Shown here: one piece after another, positions 1 through 9,104 of the stretch
Position numbering within the stretch: the first letter of the stretch is position 1
Layout of the letters: each line of letters starts with the position of its first letter
Assembly (NCBI RefSeq): GCF_019904295.1
Contig: NZ_CP065359.1
Coordinates: forward strand, 3,408,001-3,472,000
Reading direction: 5' to 3'
Origin: Ruegeria sp. SCSIO 43209
GTDB lineage: Bacteria > Pseudomonadota > Alphaproteobacteria > Rhodobacterales > Rhodobacteraceae
DNA length: 64,000 nucleotides
The notes under the pieces: generated by a model
Told to the model about the DNA's origin: nothing
The model's database searches: none
The model's input: the letters and a program-made list of their open reading frames with translations, nothing else
Translations under genes and position numbers: made by a program

Positions 1-1472
1 ATCGAGTCATGCGGTTCCGCGAAGGTCGGGCCGTCATGGACCACCTTCATCTTATCACCCGAGATATCGATCAACTGCTCGTTTTCCGGCTTCAGTGGCC
101 CGACGTTCAGGAAGCGGTCTTTCGAGAACTTGTTCATCGAAATCAGCCACTTGCCATCAGCCTCAGCCGTTTCGCCCATCGAGGTCGAATTGTGGCCCGG
201 CTGATAATGCACATCCACTTTGTCGAGGATCGGATCAACATCCGCACCACCGAAGGCTTCGATGGCCTTGGCGATGTCCCACTTCACCACCTGGCTGTCC
301 AGGAACAGGGTGGTGTAGGCGTTGCCTTTGCCATCAAACGCGGTGTGAAGCGGGCCAAGACCCAGCTGCGGTTCCGCCACGATGGCCGAGCGTGGATCGG
401 CATTGTCGGCAAACAGCGCATCGACCTTTTCCACATCGATCACGGATACGGTCGGGGACAGCTTGCCGTTGATCATGATGTGTTTCTTGTCGGGTGCTGC
501 GTTCACTCCGTGCGGCGAGTTCGGGATCGGGATGTAACGGGTCAGGTTACCGCCCGCCTCTTTGCGCCCGTCCACGACCTTGACGCCGTTCAGCTCCTGA
601 TAGTTGCCAGCAGCAATCGCGTCTTCGATGCCTTTCAGGTTGAACACGACCACGTGGTCCAGCTCATTCTCGGTCATCTCGGCCAGGTTCATACCCATTT
701 CCGAGTTATACGAGGTCGAGAATGCGTATTTGCCCTGATAGTCGCAGTCAGTGTTGTCGAGGTTGCCCGACACCATCACCTGCCATGCGATCTCCATCGT
801 GTCACCGTCGATGGCAGTGAAGATGTTCACATATTGCGACGGATCATCGAGGATCTCGCCATCATTGACCAGCGGTGCCTCGTGTTCGCCATTGGCGAAG
901 ATATAGCCGGTGCGCGGGTATTTCTGCGGACGCAGACCGTGGATGTCATGCGCGTTCGGGATTTCGATGATCTTGTCGCATTTCATCACGTCGCAGCGGA
1001 TGCGCGCGACGCGTGTGTTGGCCTTGTCATTCATGAACAAATAGCGGCCATCATAGGTGCCATCGGTGAAGGACATGTGCGGGTGGTGCAGGTCGCCATT
1101 GTCGTAGGTGACTTTGCCATTGGCGGCCAGGTACTGCTTGGTCTCTGGCAGCAGCCCTTCGGTCAGGATCTTCAGCGACTCGTTGGTCTGGCCCCAGCCG
1201 GTGGCCGAGCAGCGGTTGAATACCGGAATGCGCATCAACTCGCGCATCGACGGCACGCCGAGGATACGCACCTCGCCGGTCTGACCCGAGGACCAGAAGC
1301 CGTAATATTCGTCCAACTCGCCGGGCTCCAGCGCGGCATTGGCGGCGGCGCTGGCCTCTTTCGCGGTCATCAGGGTGCTGCCCAGACCGGTTCCGGCCAA
1401 CACGGCGCCGGTCGCAGAGGCACCCAGCAGTCCGCGGCGTGTGACATTCAGTTTCTTATCGTGTTCCGACAT
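1..1472 (-). CDS. nosZ: Nitrous oxide reductase NosZ (3' end beyond window)
   Basis: NosZ reduces N2O to N2 in the periplasm, the last step of denitrification. About 490 residues are visible, starting with [18 protein letters not shown], a twin-arginine (Tat) signal. The seven-bladed propeller domain follows, and the histidines expected to bind the CuZ cluster can be read: LHHPHMS near residue 130, [27 protein letters not shown] and, at the very edge of the window, AEPHD. The C-terminal CuA cupredoxin domain (about 150 residues) lies outside. The start lies 15 bp after the nosR stop and is preceded by AGGAGGAACGATC, so the two genes are co-transcribed. The Tat signal and ligand pattern indicate the clade I (Tat-dependent, NosR-linked) type. 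Confidence 0.97.
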   Translation of the reverse strand, partial: MSEHDKKLNVTRRGLLGASATGAVLAGTGLGSTLMTAKEASAAANAALEPGELDEYYGFWSSGQTGEVRILGVPSMRELMRIPVFNRCSATGWGQTNESLKILTEGLLPETKQYLAANGKVTYDNGDLHHPHMSFTDGTYDGRYLFMNDKANTRVARIRCDVMKCDKIIEIPNAHDIHGLRPQKYPRTGYIFANGEHEAPLVNDGEILDDPSQYVNIFTAIDGDTMEIAWQVMVSGNLDNTDCDYQGKYAFSTSYNSEMGMNLAEMTENELDHVVVFNLKGIEDAIAAGNYQELNGVKVVDGRKEAGGNLTRYIPIPNSPHGVNAAPDKKHIMINGKLSPTVSVIDVEKVDALFADNADPRSAIVAEPQLGLGPLHTAFDGKGNAYTTLFLDSQVVKWDIAKAIEAFGGADVDPILDKVDVHYQPGHNSTSMGETAEADGKWLISMNKFSKDRFLNVGPLKPENEQLIDISGDKMKVVHDGPTFAEPHDS

Positions 1473-1487
1473 GATCGTTCCTCCTTT

Positions 1488-3665
1488 TTAGGAAACGGTT
1501 TGCGGTTTGGCGTTCGGATGGTTCGCCGGTGGTTGTCCGAGGGGGGTTTTCGGTTGAACCGACCCTGTCTTGGCCCGCCGTTTCAACTGGCGGATAACGA
1601 CGGGACATTTGTCCTCGGACTGGTAGAGCACCTGACAATGCAGGCAGGTGACGCACTCGTTCGGATTGATCTCACCGGTGGGGTGGATCGCCTGAACGGG
1701 GCATTCGTTGGCGCAGGTCTGACAGGGGGTGCCGCAATCCTTGTAGCGGCGCAGCCAGTCGAACATGCGGATACGGGCAGGGATCGCCAGCGCACCACCC
1801 AAGGGGCAGAGATAGCGGCAATAGAACCGTTCGATGAACAGCCCGATCCCCAGCAGGGTCAGCGCAAAGACCACGAAGGGCCAGTCGCGCATGAATTTCA
1901 GAATGATCGCAGTTTTGAACGGCTCGACCTCGGCATAGGTCTCAGCCAGCGGGATCGAGACAAAACTGATCCCGAACAACACGAGGAAGATCATGTATTT
2001 CGCGGGCCAGAGCCGCTCATTCAGGCCCCAGGGCAGTGTCCATTGCGGCACCTTGAAGGCCCGCGCGATCTTGTTGGTCAGTTCCTGCAGCGCGCCAAAC
2101 GGGCACAGCCAGCCGCAATAAGCACCCCGACCCCAGAACAGCAGCGCGGCAGCGACAGCGAACCATTGGATGAAGACCAACGGGTCCAGCAAGAAGGCAT
2201 CCCAAGAGAAGCCGGTGCGCAGACTGCCTGCCAGCGCCATCAAGTTCACGACGCTCAGCTGCGCATTGGCGTACCAGCCGATGAAGAACAGCGTCATGGT
2301 CAGGTATCCGATGCGGAACCAATAGAAGACGCGGGCGTTCATGGTGGCGTGGAACTGGAAGAAGAATGTCGCTGTCAGCACCAAAAGCATGACGCCCAGC
2401 ACCCCGATCTCAACCGTGCGATCCTTCCAGATGCGTTTCCAAAGCGCGGCCTTGGCTGCTGCCTCGCCGGTGGCGTCATCGACGACTACAGGGGCCGTAA
2501 CGGGCAGCAGATACTGCTCGGGCAGTTTGTAGCCCAGATCGAAGGTCAGAAAGGTCTTCTCAACCGCGCCCACAGCCCGCTGCGCCAACAGTTGCAGGCG
2601 GAAGGGCTCGGCCGGATCAAACTCGGCCTCAGCGGGGATCTTGAAGATGTCCAATTCCGTGAAGCTTGGGGCATCGGGTGCCGCAACCTTGCCTAACCGG
2701 CGCTGCTGCTTGTCGAAGAATCGCACCGAATTGTCGCCTTGGATCAACTGAATCCGGTCGAAAATCCCGCCCCGGACATAGCCCGAGCCCTTGAAGCTGT
2801 AGGCCCCACGCCCCAGCACCAGAATGGCCTGCTCGCCTTCGTCCAGCCAGTCGACCATGTTTTGATATTCGGCCTCACCCAGCAGCGACTTGCCGATCGA
2901 CGGCACGGATACCAACGCCATATGCATATCAATATAGGTGTCATCTGGTTCGCCGGGTTCAGGGCGTTTGATGGCGCGCTGATCTCCGGTGGCTTCGAAC
3001 GCAGCGTTGACCTGCCCGATATCCAGCGTTAGTCGCCGGACCGAGCCGTCGCCGGACAGGGTGGTCCAGTCGTATACCGCATCCTGCGCCAGATCGACTT
3101 CGCGTTTCGGCCCATCGGCCTGCAGCGGAGACAAACCGCCCAACCCCAACGCCCGCGCCACCTTGATGCCGCCGCGCACAAGACTGTCATCAATCACCAT
3201 GATCGTGACGGTGGCCCCCGAGATGATATCGAGGTCATGCCCCTCACCGCCGGTTTCAGCCTCAACCTTCAAGTCCAGACCGGCATAGCCTTCGGTCAGC
3301 TCAACCATGCGCGCGTTGGGGATGCCAATCAGAACGATGGGCTCCGAGTGTTTGACCAATTGCACACCGGTCAGCACCGCTTGATCATCGATGGCGGCGA
3401 CCACATGGATCGGTTTGCCGGAATAGCCGGTGGTGCCAACGAAGTCAGAGGTTAGGAAGGCCCAAGCAACGGTCTCGCCGGCCTTCAGAACGGGTGCAAC
3501 CGGAACGTCATCGCGGACCGGCCCAATGGCATCAGCACCGGGGGCCAGATCGGCGGGTTCAATCTCGGGCAGGAAGCTGGCGAGGCTGTCGGCATGGGCA
3601 CTAATCGCCATCAGGCAGGACAGGGCAAGGGCCAGCATTATATGGATTGCGCGACTTACGACCAC
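1488..3665 (-). CDS. nosR: NosR, membrane flavoprotein and polyferredoxin for N2O reductase
   Basis: NosR is needed for nosZ expression and for electron delivery from quinol to NosZ. The 725-residue protein has an N-terminal signal, a periplasmic FMN-binding domain with the covalent flavin motif SGATVT near residue 149, several membrane helices in the middle, two CxxxCP-type motifs (CGWLCPFG, CRYLCPLG) and C-terminal ferredoxin-like clusters (CGTPCQTCANECP and CVTCLHCQ...CP). The length is normal for the family. The start is GTG at 3665, supported by GGAGG six bases upstream, and overlaps the nosC stop by about 10 bp, so translation of the two is probably coupled. nosZ follows directly. Confidence 0.95.
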   Translation of the reverse strand: MVVSRAIHIMLALALSCLMAISAHADSLASFLPEIEPADLAPGADAIGPVRDDVPVAPVLKAGETVAWAFLTSDFVGTTGYSGKPIHVVAAIDDQAVLTGVQLVKHSEPIVLIGIPNARMVELTEGYAGLDLKVEAETGGEGHDLDIISGATVTIMVIDDSLVRGGIKVARALGLGGLSPLQADGPKREVDLAQDAVYDWTTLSGDGSVRRLTLDIGQVNAAFEATGDQRAIKRPEPGEPDDTYIDMHMALVSVPSIGKSLLGEAEYQNMVDWLDEGEQAILVLGRGAYSFKGSGYVRGGIFDRIQLIQGDNSVRFFDKQQRRLGKVAAPDAPSFTELDIFKIPAEAEFDPAEPFRLQLLAQRAVGAVEKTFLTFDLGYKLPEQYLLPVTAPVVVDDATGEAAAKAALWKRIWKDRTVEIGVLGVMLLVLTATFFFQFHATMNARVFYWFRIGYLTMTLFFIGWYANAQLSVVNLMALAGSLRTGFSWDAFLLDPLVFIQWFAVAAALLFWGRGAYCGWLCPFGALQELTNKIARAFKVPQWTLPWGLNERLWPAKYMIFLVLFGISFVSIPLAETYAEVEPFKTAIILKFMRDWPFVVFALTLLGIGLFIERFYCRYLCPLGGALAIPARIRMFDWLRRYKDCGTPCQTCANECPVQAIHPTGEINPNECVTCLHCQVLYQSEDKCPVVIRQLKRRAKTGSVQPKTPLGQPPANHPNAKPQTVS

Positions 3666-4120
3666 GGCGCACCTCCGATACTTAGGGTGGACGCCATGGA
3701 CGCGCGCAGGGCGCGTTCAGCAGTTTCTTGGGTCGGGCGCGGAGGTCCCCGGGTTTCGGGCCACAGCTTATGCGACTTGTACAACATGGAAGATTTGCTG
3801 TTCTGAAGCTGTACAACACGGAAGTTTCCGATTTGCGGTATCTGCACCAGCTCGGGTGCGGGCGCTGCACTGGTGACAGCGCACAGCGCGCAATCGGCGC
3901 ATTTTGGGCAGTACGCGGTCGGGTCTTCGGTGTCCTCCTCAAGATCAACTTCAACCCAGACCGCGCCGCCTTCCGAGCAGATCTCCATCCAGACACTTTC
4001 ACCGGGACTCGCCAGCACCGGTCCAAAGGCCTGCAACAACAGAAGGAATATGCCTGCCAACCCACATGCCGCGCGAGTTGCGCGTACAGGGAGATTGTGC
4101 AGAGGGATCAGGGCAGGCAT
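3656..4120 (-). CDS. nosC: NosC-like small secreted protein with CxxCxxC motif
   Basis: First gene of the nos operon. The 154-residue product starts with a signal-like segment (residues 12-37, ending LASPGES) and carries a cysteine cluster CPKCADCALC near residues 71-80. A small protein with CxxCxxC in front of nosR is what Paracoccus denitrificans calls NosC, whose function is unknown; the sequence also resembles DUF2946-type proteins. The symbol is given from position and motif only. The gene has a good Shine-Dalgarno (GGAGACTCC) and a Dnr/FNR-like palindrome 59 bp upstream. The C-terminal third is rich in Arg, Pro and Thr and has no recognisable domain. A metal-handling role for the cysteines is inference. 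Confidence 0.75.
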   Translation of the reverse strand: MPALIPLHNLPVRATRAACGLAGIFLLLLQAFGPVLASPGESVWMEICSEGGAVWVEVDLEEDTEDPTAYCPKCADCALCAVTSAAPAPELVQIPQIGNFRVVQLQNSKSSMLYKSHKLWPETRGPPRPTQETAERALRASMASTLSIGGAPWS

Positions 4121-4178
4121 GGAGTCTCCGACTCGGAAAGCTATGCCTTTGGGGTATTGGATTCTACCGAGTCGCGAC

Positions 4179-4192
4179 TTGACTTAGGTTAG
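4179..4192 (-). promoter_or_regulatory. Dnr/FNR-like box upstream of nosC-nosR-nosZ
   Basis: TTGAC-TTAG-GTTAG differs by one base from the TTGAC-N4-GTTAA boxes found in front of norC and nirE in this window. It ends 59 bp from the nosC start, the same distance seen for nirS, nnrS, norC and hemA, which supports a real activator site. It also gives the nos operon its own promoter after the end of the nir operon. Confidence 0.65.
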
Positions 4193-4222
4193 GTGAAGCA
4201 AATTTCTGATTTTCTTTTCAAA

Positions 4223-4486
4223 TCAATCGTCTGCCTCATCCATCAGGCCACGCACCCAGCACCCTGCCAGCCATGAGGCGGGCACGCCCAAGGGGATGGA
4301 CCATAAGATCGCAGGTACTGGTTCAATCGCACCAAACCCCGCGCTGTGCAGGATCAGCCCAGCCAGAAACAGGTTGATGGCCACAGTCAGAGCCGTGGCC
4401 GGATAAAGCAGGATGGCCAGCTTCCAGACCGGCCATTTGCCTTCAGTGGCTGGTGCCTTCCGAGAAGGTGATTTTGTTCCAGACAT
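4223..4486 (-). CDS. Small two-helix membrane protein at the end of the nir operon
   Basis: The 87-residue product begins [12 protein letters not shown], a short basic N-terminus, followed by two hydrophobic segments (about residues 20-43 and 48-68) and an acidic tail. I do not recognise the family. The ATG at 4486 overlaps the last 44 bp of nirN in another frame; a longer reading starting inside nirN is less likely because it only adds nirN shadow sequence. Position as the last gene of nirE-C-F-DL-G-H-J-N and before the separate nos promoter suggests a denitrification-linked membrane role, but that is inference only. Confidence 0.65.
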   Translation of the reverse strand: MSGTKSPSRKAPATEGKWPVWKLAILLYPATALTVAINLFLAGLILHSAGFGAIEPVPAILWSIPLGVPASWLAGCWVRGLMDEADD

Positions 4487-5996
4487 TGTACTTCCCAGAC
4501 GGTTTGCGCATCGGCAGGCGGCGGACCTCTTCCAGCGTTTGCGCGTCATAGACGATCACCGCGCCGTCATCTTCCCAGATCGAAACCAGCGCGTGACTGC
4601 CATCCTTGGTGAATTCTACATGCGCCACGGTCTTACCCGGCGCGGGGCGCAAAGTTCTCACGATTTCAAGGCTTTGCTTGTCGATCACGTGCATGGCATC
4701 CTTGTTCGGGCCAAAGAACACATCGGCCCAGACGTAAGGCGAGTTCTCATGGCTGCGCATGAAAAATCCTGGCCCTTCGGTTTTGATCCGCTTGACGGTT
4801 TCCCATGTTCCCGTGTCGATCACCGAGACCGTGCCATCGGTCAGATGCGGCGTAGCCATCACGGTGGTGTCGCCCTGCTGCCAGGTGATCCCCGAACCTA
4901 AGTGAGGCATCCCCGGCAGGTCCAGATCTGCGATCTTATGACCGATCACCAGATCAATCACCTGCCCGCCCTTGCCATCACGCGAGGCGCCCATAACGTA
5001 TTCATAACTTTGATCGAAAAAGAAATCGTCCAGATAATCAGGCGTGGTGATCTTGCGCACGGGGAACGGGTCGGGGTTCTTGAACTGCCCCTCGATGCGG
5101 AAATCGTGGCCTATACCGGATTGCGGCGGGTTGGCCCCGTAGAACACCTCCCAAATCTCGGGGACATCCTTCAGCGCCAGAACAAAGCTTTCGCGCGGCG
5201 GTGCTTGATAAACGGCGGAAACACGGCTGGGAACGCCCTTTTTGCTTTTGACTTCAATGACTTTCGCGACCGACAAGTCCTCTGTCGACAGCAGGGTCAG
5301 TGAGTTCGGTAAATAGTTCGCTACTGCCACCCATTTGCCGTCACCCGACATGGCGATGTTGCGGCTGTTTAACCCCGCGCGCACGCGGCCCACCTGTTTC
5401 AGCGCCCAGATATCATATTTCTGCACCCAGCCATCGCGCGACATGATGAAGACATAGCGCCCATCGGGGCTGAACTTCGGCCCACCATGCACGGCGAACG
5501 GGGTTTCGAACCGATCCAGAACCTCGAACGTATCGCCGTCCAGCACACTGACATGATGATCGCCTGTTTCCACCACCAGCGTGATGTTCATCGGGTCGCT
5601 GTCCCAGACAGGCGCGTCAACCGATACGTACTCATCATCCAGAGTCCGGCTGGCCATGATATCGGCCTCACCCCATTCGGGATCGGTCTCCAGCGGAGAT
5701 TTCAACCATCCCGCCAGTTCCTCGATCTGCAACGCGTCCAACTCGTGCGAAAACGCAGGCATCTGGGTGGCCGTACGCCCTTCGGCAATCACCGCCGCCA
5801 CGCGTGGCCCACGCATCCGTTTCAACGTCTCGGGGATCAGCGCCGGACCGACCCCACCCAGACGGTTTTCGCCATGACATGAGGCACAGAATTCAGCATA
5901 ATCCGAAGGTGCATCAGCCCAAGCTGCGCCGGTCAGCAGCAGCGAGCAGAATGTGCCGATTTTCAAGGTGTCAAAAGAATTGATGCGCCGGATCAT
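4443..5996 (-). CDS. nirN: NirN, haem d1 biosynthesis dehydrogenase (cytochrome cd1 family)
   Basis: NirN is a periplasmic homologue of nitrite reductase that carries out the last step of haem d1 synthesis (dehydro-d1 to d1) and passes the cofactor to NirS. The 517-residue protein has a signal peptide ending near AAWADAP, a cytochrome c domain with CASCH near residue 37, and an eight-bladed d1-binding propeller. Compared with NirS here, the second active-site histidine motif MPHLG is kept but the LHDG motif is replaced by LDDF, as expected for NirN rather than a reductase. The start overlaps the nirJ stop by 26 bp. Confidence 0.93.
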   Translation of the reverse strand: MIRRINSFDTLKIGTFCSLLLTGAAWADAPSDYAEFCASCHGENRLGGVGPALIPETLKRMRGPRVAAVIAEGRTATQMPAFSHELDALQIEELAGWLKSPLETDPEWGEADIMASRTLDDEYVSVDAPVWDSDPMNITLVVETGDHHVSVLDGDTFEVLDRFETPFAVHGGPKFSPDGRYVFIMSRDGWVQKYDIWALKQVGRVRAGLNSRNIAMSGDGKWVAVANYLPNSLTLLSTEDLSVAKVIEVKSKKGVPSRVSAVYQAPPRESFVLALKDVPEIWEVFYGANPPQSGIGHDFRIEGQFKNPDPFPVRKITTPDYLDDFFFDQSYEYVMGASRDGKGGQVIDLVIGHKIADLDLPGMPHLGSGITWQQGDTTVMATPHLTDGTVSVIDTGTWETVKRIKTEGPGFFMRSHENSPYVWADVFFGPNKDAMHVIDKQSLEIVRTLRPAPGKTVAHVEFTKDGSHALVSIWEDDGAVIVYDAQTLEEVRRLPMRKPSGKYNVWNKITFSEGTSH

Positions 5997-7185
5997 GGCT
6001 TTTCCCTCGGAACGGCGTGACCTGCAGACGCTCGCCTGCGCCCTGCACGCCGATTTCTTCGTTTGATAGATAGCAGGCCGGGTCCTCGGCCCACGGGTCG
6101 CCGGTCAGTTGCAAGGCACGGATGCGGGTGTTGCCACCGCAGACATCCTTTAACTGACAGGCCCCGCAACGCCCCTTCAAAGGACGCGGACGGGTACGCA
6201 GCATGGCGAGCATCGGGTCATCGCTGGTCCAGAGTTCCGAAAACGATTTGGTCTTCACATTGCCAACAGTGTAATCGGACCAATAGGTATCGGGATGCAC
6301 GCGGCCGAGGTTGTCGATATTGGCCACGCCCAAACCGCTAGAGTTGCCACCCCACGCCGCAAGATGTTCCCGCACATTGGCAGCTTTGTCATGGTCGAAA
6401 TGCGACCGAACCCAGTTCAGGAAATACCCGGCATCGGCATCGTTATTGCCAGTCACGATATCCAGCGGACGACCGCCCGAGACGGCTTCCCACGCGCGTT
6501 CCAACAACAAATCCAAACCCTTACGGGTGCGCAAATGCTCGGCATCCTCGCCTCGGTTCTTGTCACCGCGCCCGGCATAGACGAGGTGAGACAGGTAGAA
6601 CTTGTCGACACCCTCGTCGTCGCACAGTTGCAGCAGGTCAGGCAGGTGGTGCTGTGTGCCCTCGGTCAGGCAGAAACGCAGGCCCACCTTGATACCGCGT
6701 TTCTTACATTCGCGTACGCCGCGCAAAGCATCGGCAAAAGCCCCTTCGACGCCCCGGAACCAGTCATTCGTGGCCCCGATCCCGTCTAGCGAAATGCCGA
6801 CATAGTTGAAGCCCACGTCGGCGATCATGTCGGCGGTTTCGTCGTAAATCCGCGTACCGTTGGTCGACAGTGCCAGCATCGGCACCAGATCGCGGGCGCG
6901 TTTGGCGATGTCGAAGAAATCGAACCGGTCCAGCGGTTCCCCACCCGAGAGGATCAGGGCCGGGACGCGGAATTGGCCCAGATCCTCAAGGGTTACCATG
7001 GCTTGCTCGTGACTGAGCTCACCGGGGAACGCGACATCTGCTGAAACGGTGTAACAGTGGCGGCATTTCAGATTGCAGCGCCGCGTCAGGTTCCAGATCA
7101 CTACCGGCTTCACCGGGCCGGGACGGCGTCTGCGCACCGGTGTCGGTTTGACGAGCTGCTGCATGTATTCGGTAAGGCGGAACAT
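5971..7185 (-). CDS. nirJ: NirJ, radical SAM enzyme of haem d1 biosynthesis
   Basis: NirJ removes the propionate side chains of 12,18-didecarboxysirohaem to form the keto groups of haem d1. The 404-residue protein has the radical SAM cluster motif CNLKCRHCY near residues 37-45, a glycine-rich SAM site (LSGGEP), and a C-terminal SPASM-like cysteine set ([12 protein letters not shown] and a later Cys in DPACYL) for a second Fe-S cluster. It lies between nirH and nirN, the usual order. A three-base gap separates it from nirH. Confidence 0.95.
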   Translation of the reverse strand: MFRLTEYMQQLVKPTPVRRRRPGPVKPVVIWNLTRRCNLKCRHCYTVSADVAFPGELSHEQAMVTLEDLGQFRVPALILSGGEPLDRFDFFDIAKRARDLVPMLALSTNGTRIYDETADMIADVGFNYVGISLDGIGATNDWFRGVEGAFADALRGVRECKKRGIKVGLRFCLTEGTQHHLPDLLQLCDDEGVDKFYLSHLVYAGRGDKNRGEDAEHLRTRKGLDLLLERAWEAVSGGRPLDIVTGNNDADAGYFLNWVRSHFDHDKAANVREHLAAWGGNSSGLGVANIDNLGRVHPDTYWSDYTVGNVKTKSFSELWTSDDPMLAMLRTRPRPLKGRCGACQLKDVCGGNTRIRALQLTGDPWAEDPACYLSNEEIGVQGAGERLQVTPFRGKSHDPAHQFF

Positions 7186-7188
7186 GTC

Positions 7189-7671
7189 TCAGCCTTTCTT
7201 TTTCAACCGCAGCCCTGTCTTCTTCAGGATGCGCGTGGAATAGAGGATGTCCTTGGCCCGGCAGGCATCGCCCAGAATTGCGAAGATCTCGGCGCGTTTT
7301 TTCTCGACTTCGTCCCGGTCAGAGCCGTGGACCATGGCGAACAGGTTATAGGGCCAATCGGGCAGGGCGCGGGGACGTTCGTAGCAGTGGGTGACAAAGG
7401 GCAGCGCCCCGATCCGTGCGCCCAATTCCGCGACCTGGCTGTCGTCTACATCCCAAACAGTCATTCCGTTTGCCGTCATCCCCAGCTTGTAGTGGTTCGG
7501 AGCGGCGGCGATGCGGCGGATAACACCATGGGATTTCAGCTCTGCCAGACGATACAAAAGGGCATCCTCGTCCAACCCAAGCTTTTCGGCAACGGCTGCG
7601 TAAGGCGCAGGCACAAGCGGCAGACCGCTTTGCAGCGCTTCGATAATCTCTCTGTCCTGAACGTCGATCAT
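7189..7671 (-). CDS. nirH: NirH, sirohaem decarboxylase subunit (Lrp/AsnC fold)
   Basis: One of the Lrp-like proteins that decarboxylate sirohaem to 12,18-didecarboxysirohaem in haem d1 synthesis. The 160 residues comprise an N-terminal winged-helix-like part (residues 1-60) and an AsnC ligand-binding fold. A histidine in FVTHCYER matches the conserved catalytic-region histidine of the family, and NirG and NirDL have the same pattern (HNYER, HNYQR, LCYER). The start overlaps the nirG stop as ATGA. Assignment to H rather than G or L rests on the gene order. Confidence 0.92.
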   Translation of the reverse strand: MIDVQDREIIEALQSGLPLVPAPYAAVAEKLGLDEDALLYRLAELKSHGVIRRIAAAPNHYKLGMTANGMTVWDVDDSQVAELGARIGALPFVTHCYERPRALPDWPYNLFAMVHGSDRDEVEKKRAEIFAILGDACRAKDILYSTRILKKTGLRLKKKG

Positions 7672-8117
7672 GCTGCCACCCGGAAGCCGATGAAAAATTC
7701 CTGTAGTTTGGGGAAACGGAGAACTTCGATCCCCGTTTCCCGTTCGATCGCATCAGCGGCGGCCTCGATCCCCTCAGGCGTTTCGGTGGCCAGTACGAAC
7801 CACATGTTCAGCCGGTGCGTACGCTCATAATTATGGGCAACCTCGGCGTGCGCATTGACTTTGGTCAGGACGGTTTCGAATTCATCCTCTGGCACGGCCA
7901 TGGCGCACAGGCAGAACGCTCCACCCATTGCAGCGGCGTCGAAAAACGGGCCGAAACGTGTGATGATCCGCTGCTCTTTCATTCGTGCGAGACGGGTTAG
8001 GAGTTCGTCTTCGGGAATCCCAAGTTCCTGGGCTACACTGGCAAAGGGATGCGCGGTCAGCGGCAGGTCATCCTGCATCCGGTTCAGGATTACGCGGTCG
8101 GTCGCGTCCATAGTCAT
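7668..8117 (-). CDS. nirG: NirG, sirohaem decarboxylase subunit (Lrp/AsnC fold)
   Basis: Second Lrp-like subunit of the sirohaem decarboxylase complex, acting in the cytoplasm. The product of about 149 residues starts MTMDATDRV and has the family motif AEVAHNYERTH in the middle. A longer reading from 8165 is possible, but the chosen start forms an ATGA overlap with the nirDL stop, the same coupling used by the neighbouring genes, so it is preferred. Co-translated with nirDL and nirH. Confidence 0.92.
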   Translation of the reverse strand: MTMDATDRVILNRMQDDLPLTAHPFASVAQELGIPEDELLTRLARMKEQRIITRFGPFFDAAAMGGAFCLCAMAVPEDEFETVLTKVNAHAEVAHNYERTHRLNMWFVLATETPEGIEAAADAIERETGIEVLRFPKLQEFFIGFRVAA

Positions 8118-9103
8118 GCTGCTGCCTCTTTCGGTTGGATCAACGCGCCGGTCTGTTTGAAACAACGGGTCGAGAACAGGACTTTGCGCTGCGCGCCAAA
8201 TAGTTCGGGCAGGGCGGCGGCCCCGGCCAAAACCTCCATTGCCTCAGGGCGCGAACGCGCATGGATCATGGAATAGAGACGATAGGGCCAGACATTCTCG
8301 ACCGGGTTGCGCTCATAGCACAGTGTCACACCTGGATGCGCTGCCAGTGCCGGGCCAGCGCTGCTGACCTGCTCGGCTGGCATATCCCAGACTACCATTG
8401 CATTGGCGGACCAGCCCAAAGCGCGGTGGCGTACGATGACCCCCAGGCGAGAGATGATCCCGGCCCGGTGCAAGGCGGCTACGCGATCCATCACGTCGTC
8501 TGTGTCGCGGTCCAGGGTTCGGGCCAGCGCCGCATAAGGATCTGAGACCAGCGACAGGCCGGAACTGAGGGCCTGCAACAGGGGGCGGTCGCCTTCTCGC
8601 ATTGCCGAACGATCCACTTTTTGCGGGCCAGGGGCATTGCGGGTCTCGCCCGACATACGAAAGCCCAGATCAATGTTGAACGGCCGAACCAGCCGCAAAT
8701 CCAGAACCCGCAGCCCCGAGCGCTGCGAGATCCTTGCGAGGGTGTCGTTCACATGCGCCCGGTCCGGGCCAGTGGCCACAAACCAAAGGTTCCAGTCATC
8801 CTCGCGCTGGTAATTGTGGTTCACACCTGGTTCCGCATCGATCAGCGCCGCGACCTCTTCCAGCAGTTCTTCCGGAGCCGCCACAGCCGCCAGCGTACTG
8901 GCGGAAACCGCGCCGGGTGCGATAGTCGCACCAACCCGCGTTATGCGCCCGGTTTTGCGCATCCGGGCCAGACGGTCGAGCACCTCTGCCTCTTCCAGCC
9001 CAAGGGCGTCGGCCAGAACCTGAAACGGGCGCTCTACGATGGGAAAATCACGCTGGAAATCGTCCAAAAGACGGCGGTCGATCGGGTCGGTGATATGCTG
9101 CAT
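8114..9103 (-). CDS. nirDL: NirDL, fused sirohaem decarboxylase subunits D and L
   Basis: Two Lrp/AsnC-type units are joined in one 329-residue protein: residues 1-150 match NirD-like sequence (MQHITDPIDRRLLDD, with HNYQRED) and residues 165-329 match NirL (PLLQALSSGLSLVSDPYAAL, with LCYERN). Separate nirD and nirL genes occur in Pseudomonas; the fused form is known in several denitrifiers. The start was set at 9103 because an upstream extension to 9244 only runs in shadow over the nirF 3' end. One base separates it from the nirF stop. Confidence 0.92.
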   Translation of the reverse strand: MQHITDPIDRRLLDDFQRDFPIVERPFQVLADALGLEEAEVLDRLARMRKTGRITRVGATIAPGAVSASTLAAVAAPEELLEEVAALIDAEPGVNHNYQREDDWNLWFVATGPDRAHVNDTLARISQRSGLRVLDLRLVRPFNIDLGFRMSGETRNAPGPQKVDRSAMREGDRPLLQALSSGLSLVSDPYAALARTLDRDTDDVMDRVAALHRAGIISRLGVIVRHRALGWSANAMVVWDMPAEQVSSAGPALAAHPGVTLCYERNPVENVWPYRLYSMIHARSRPEAMEVLAGAAALPELFGAQRKVLFSTRCFKQTGALIQPKEAAA

Positions 9104-9104
9104 G

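Noticed and set aside
9..2696. An 895-codon plus-strand open frame across nosZ and nosR
   Set aside because: It is antisense to two clearly coding genes with intact cofactor motifs. High GC and codon bias leave the complementary frame open; its translation shows no domain.
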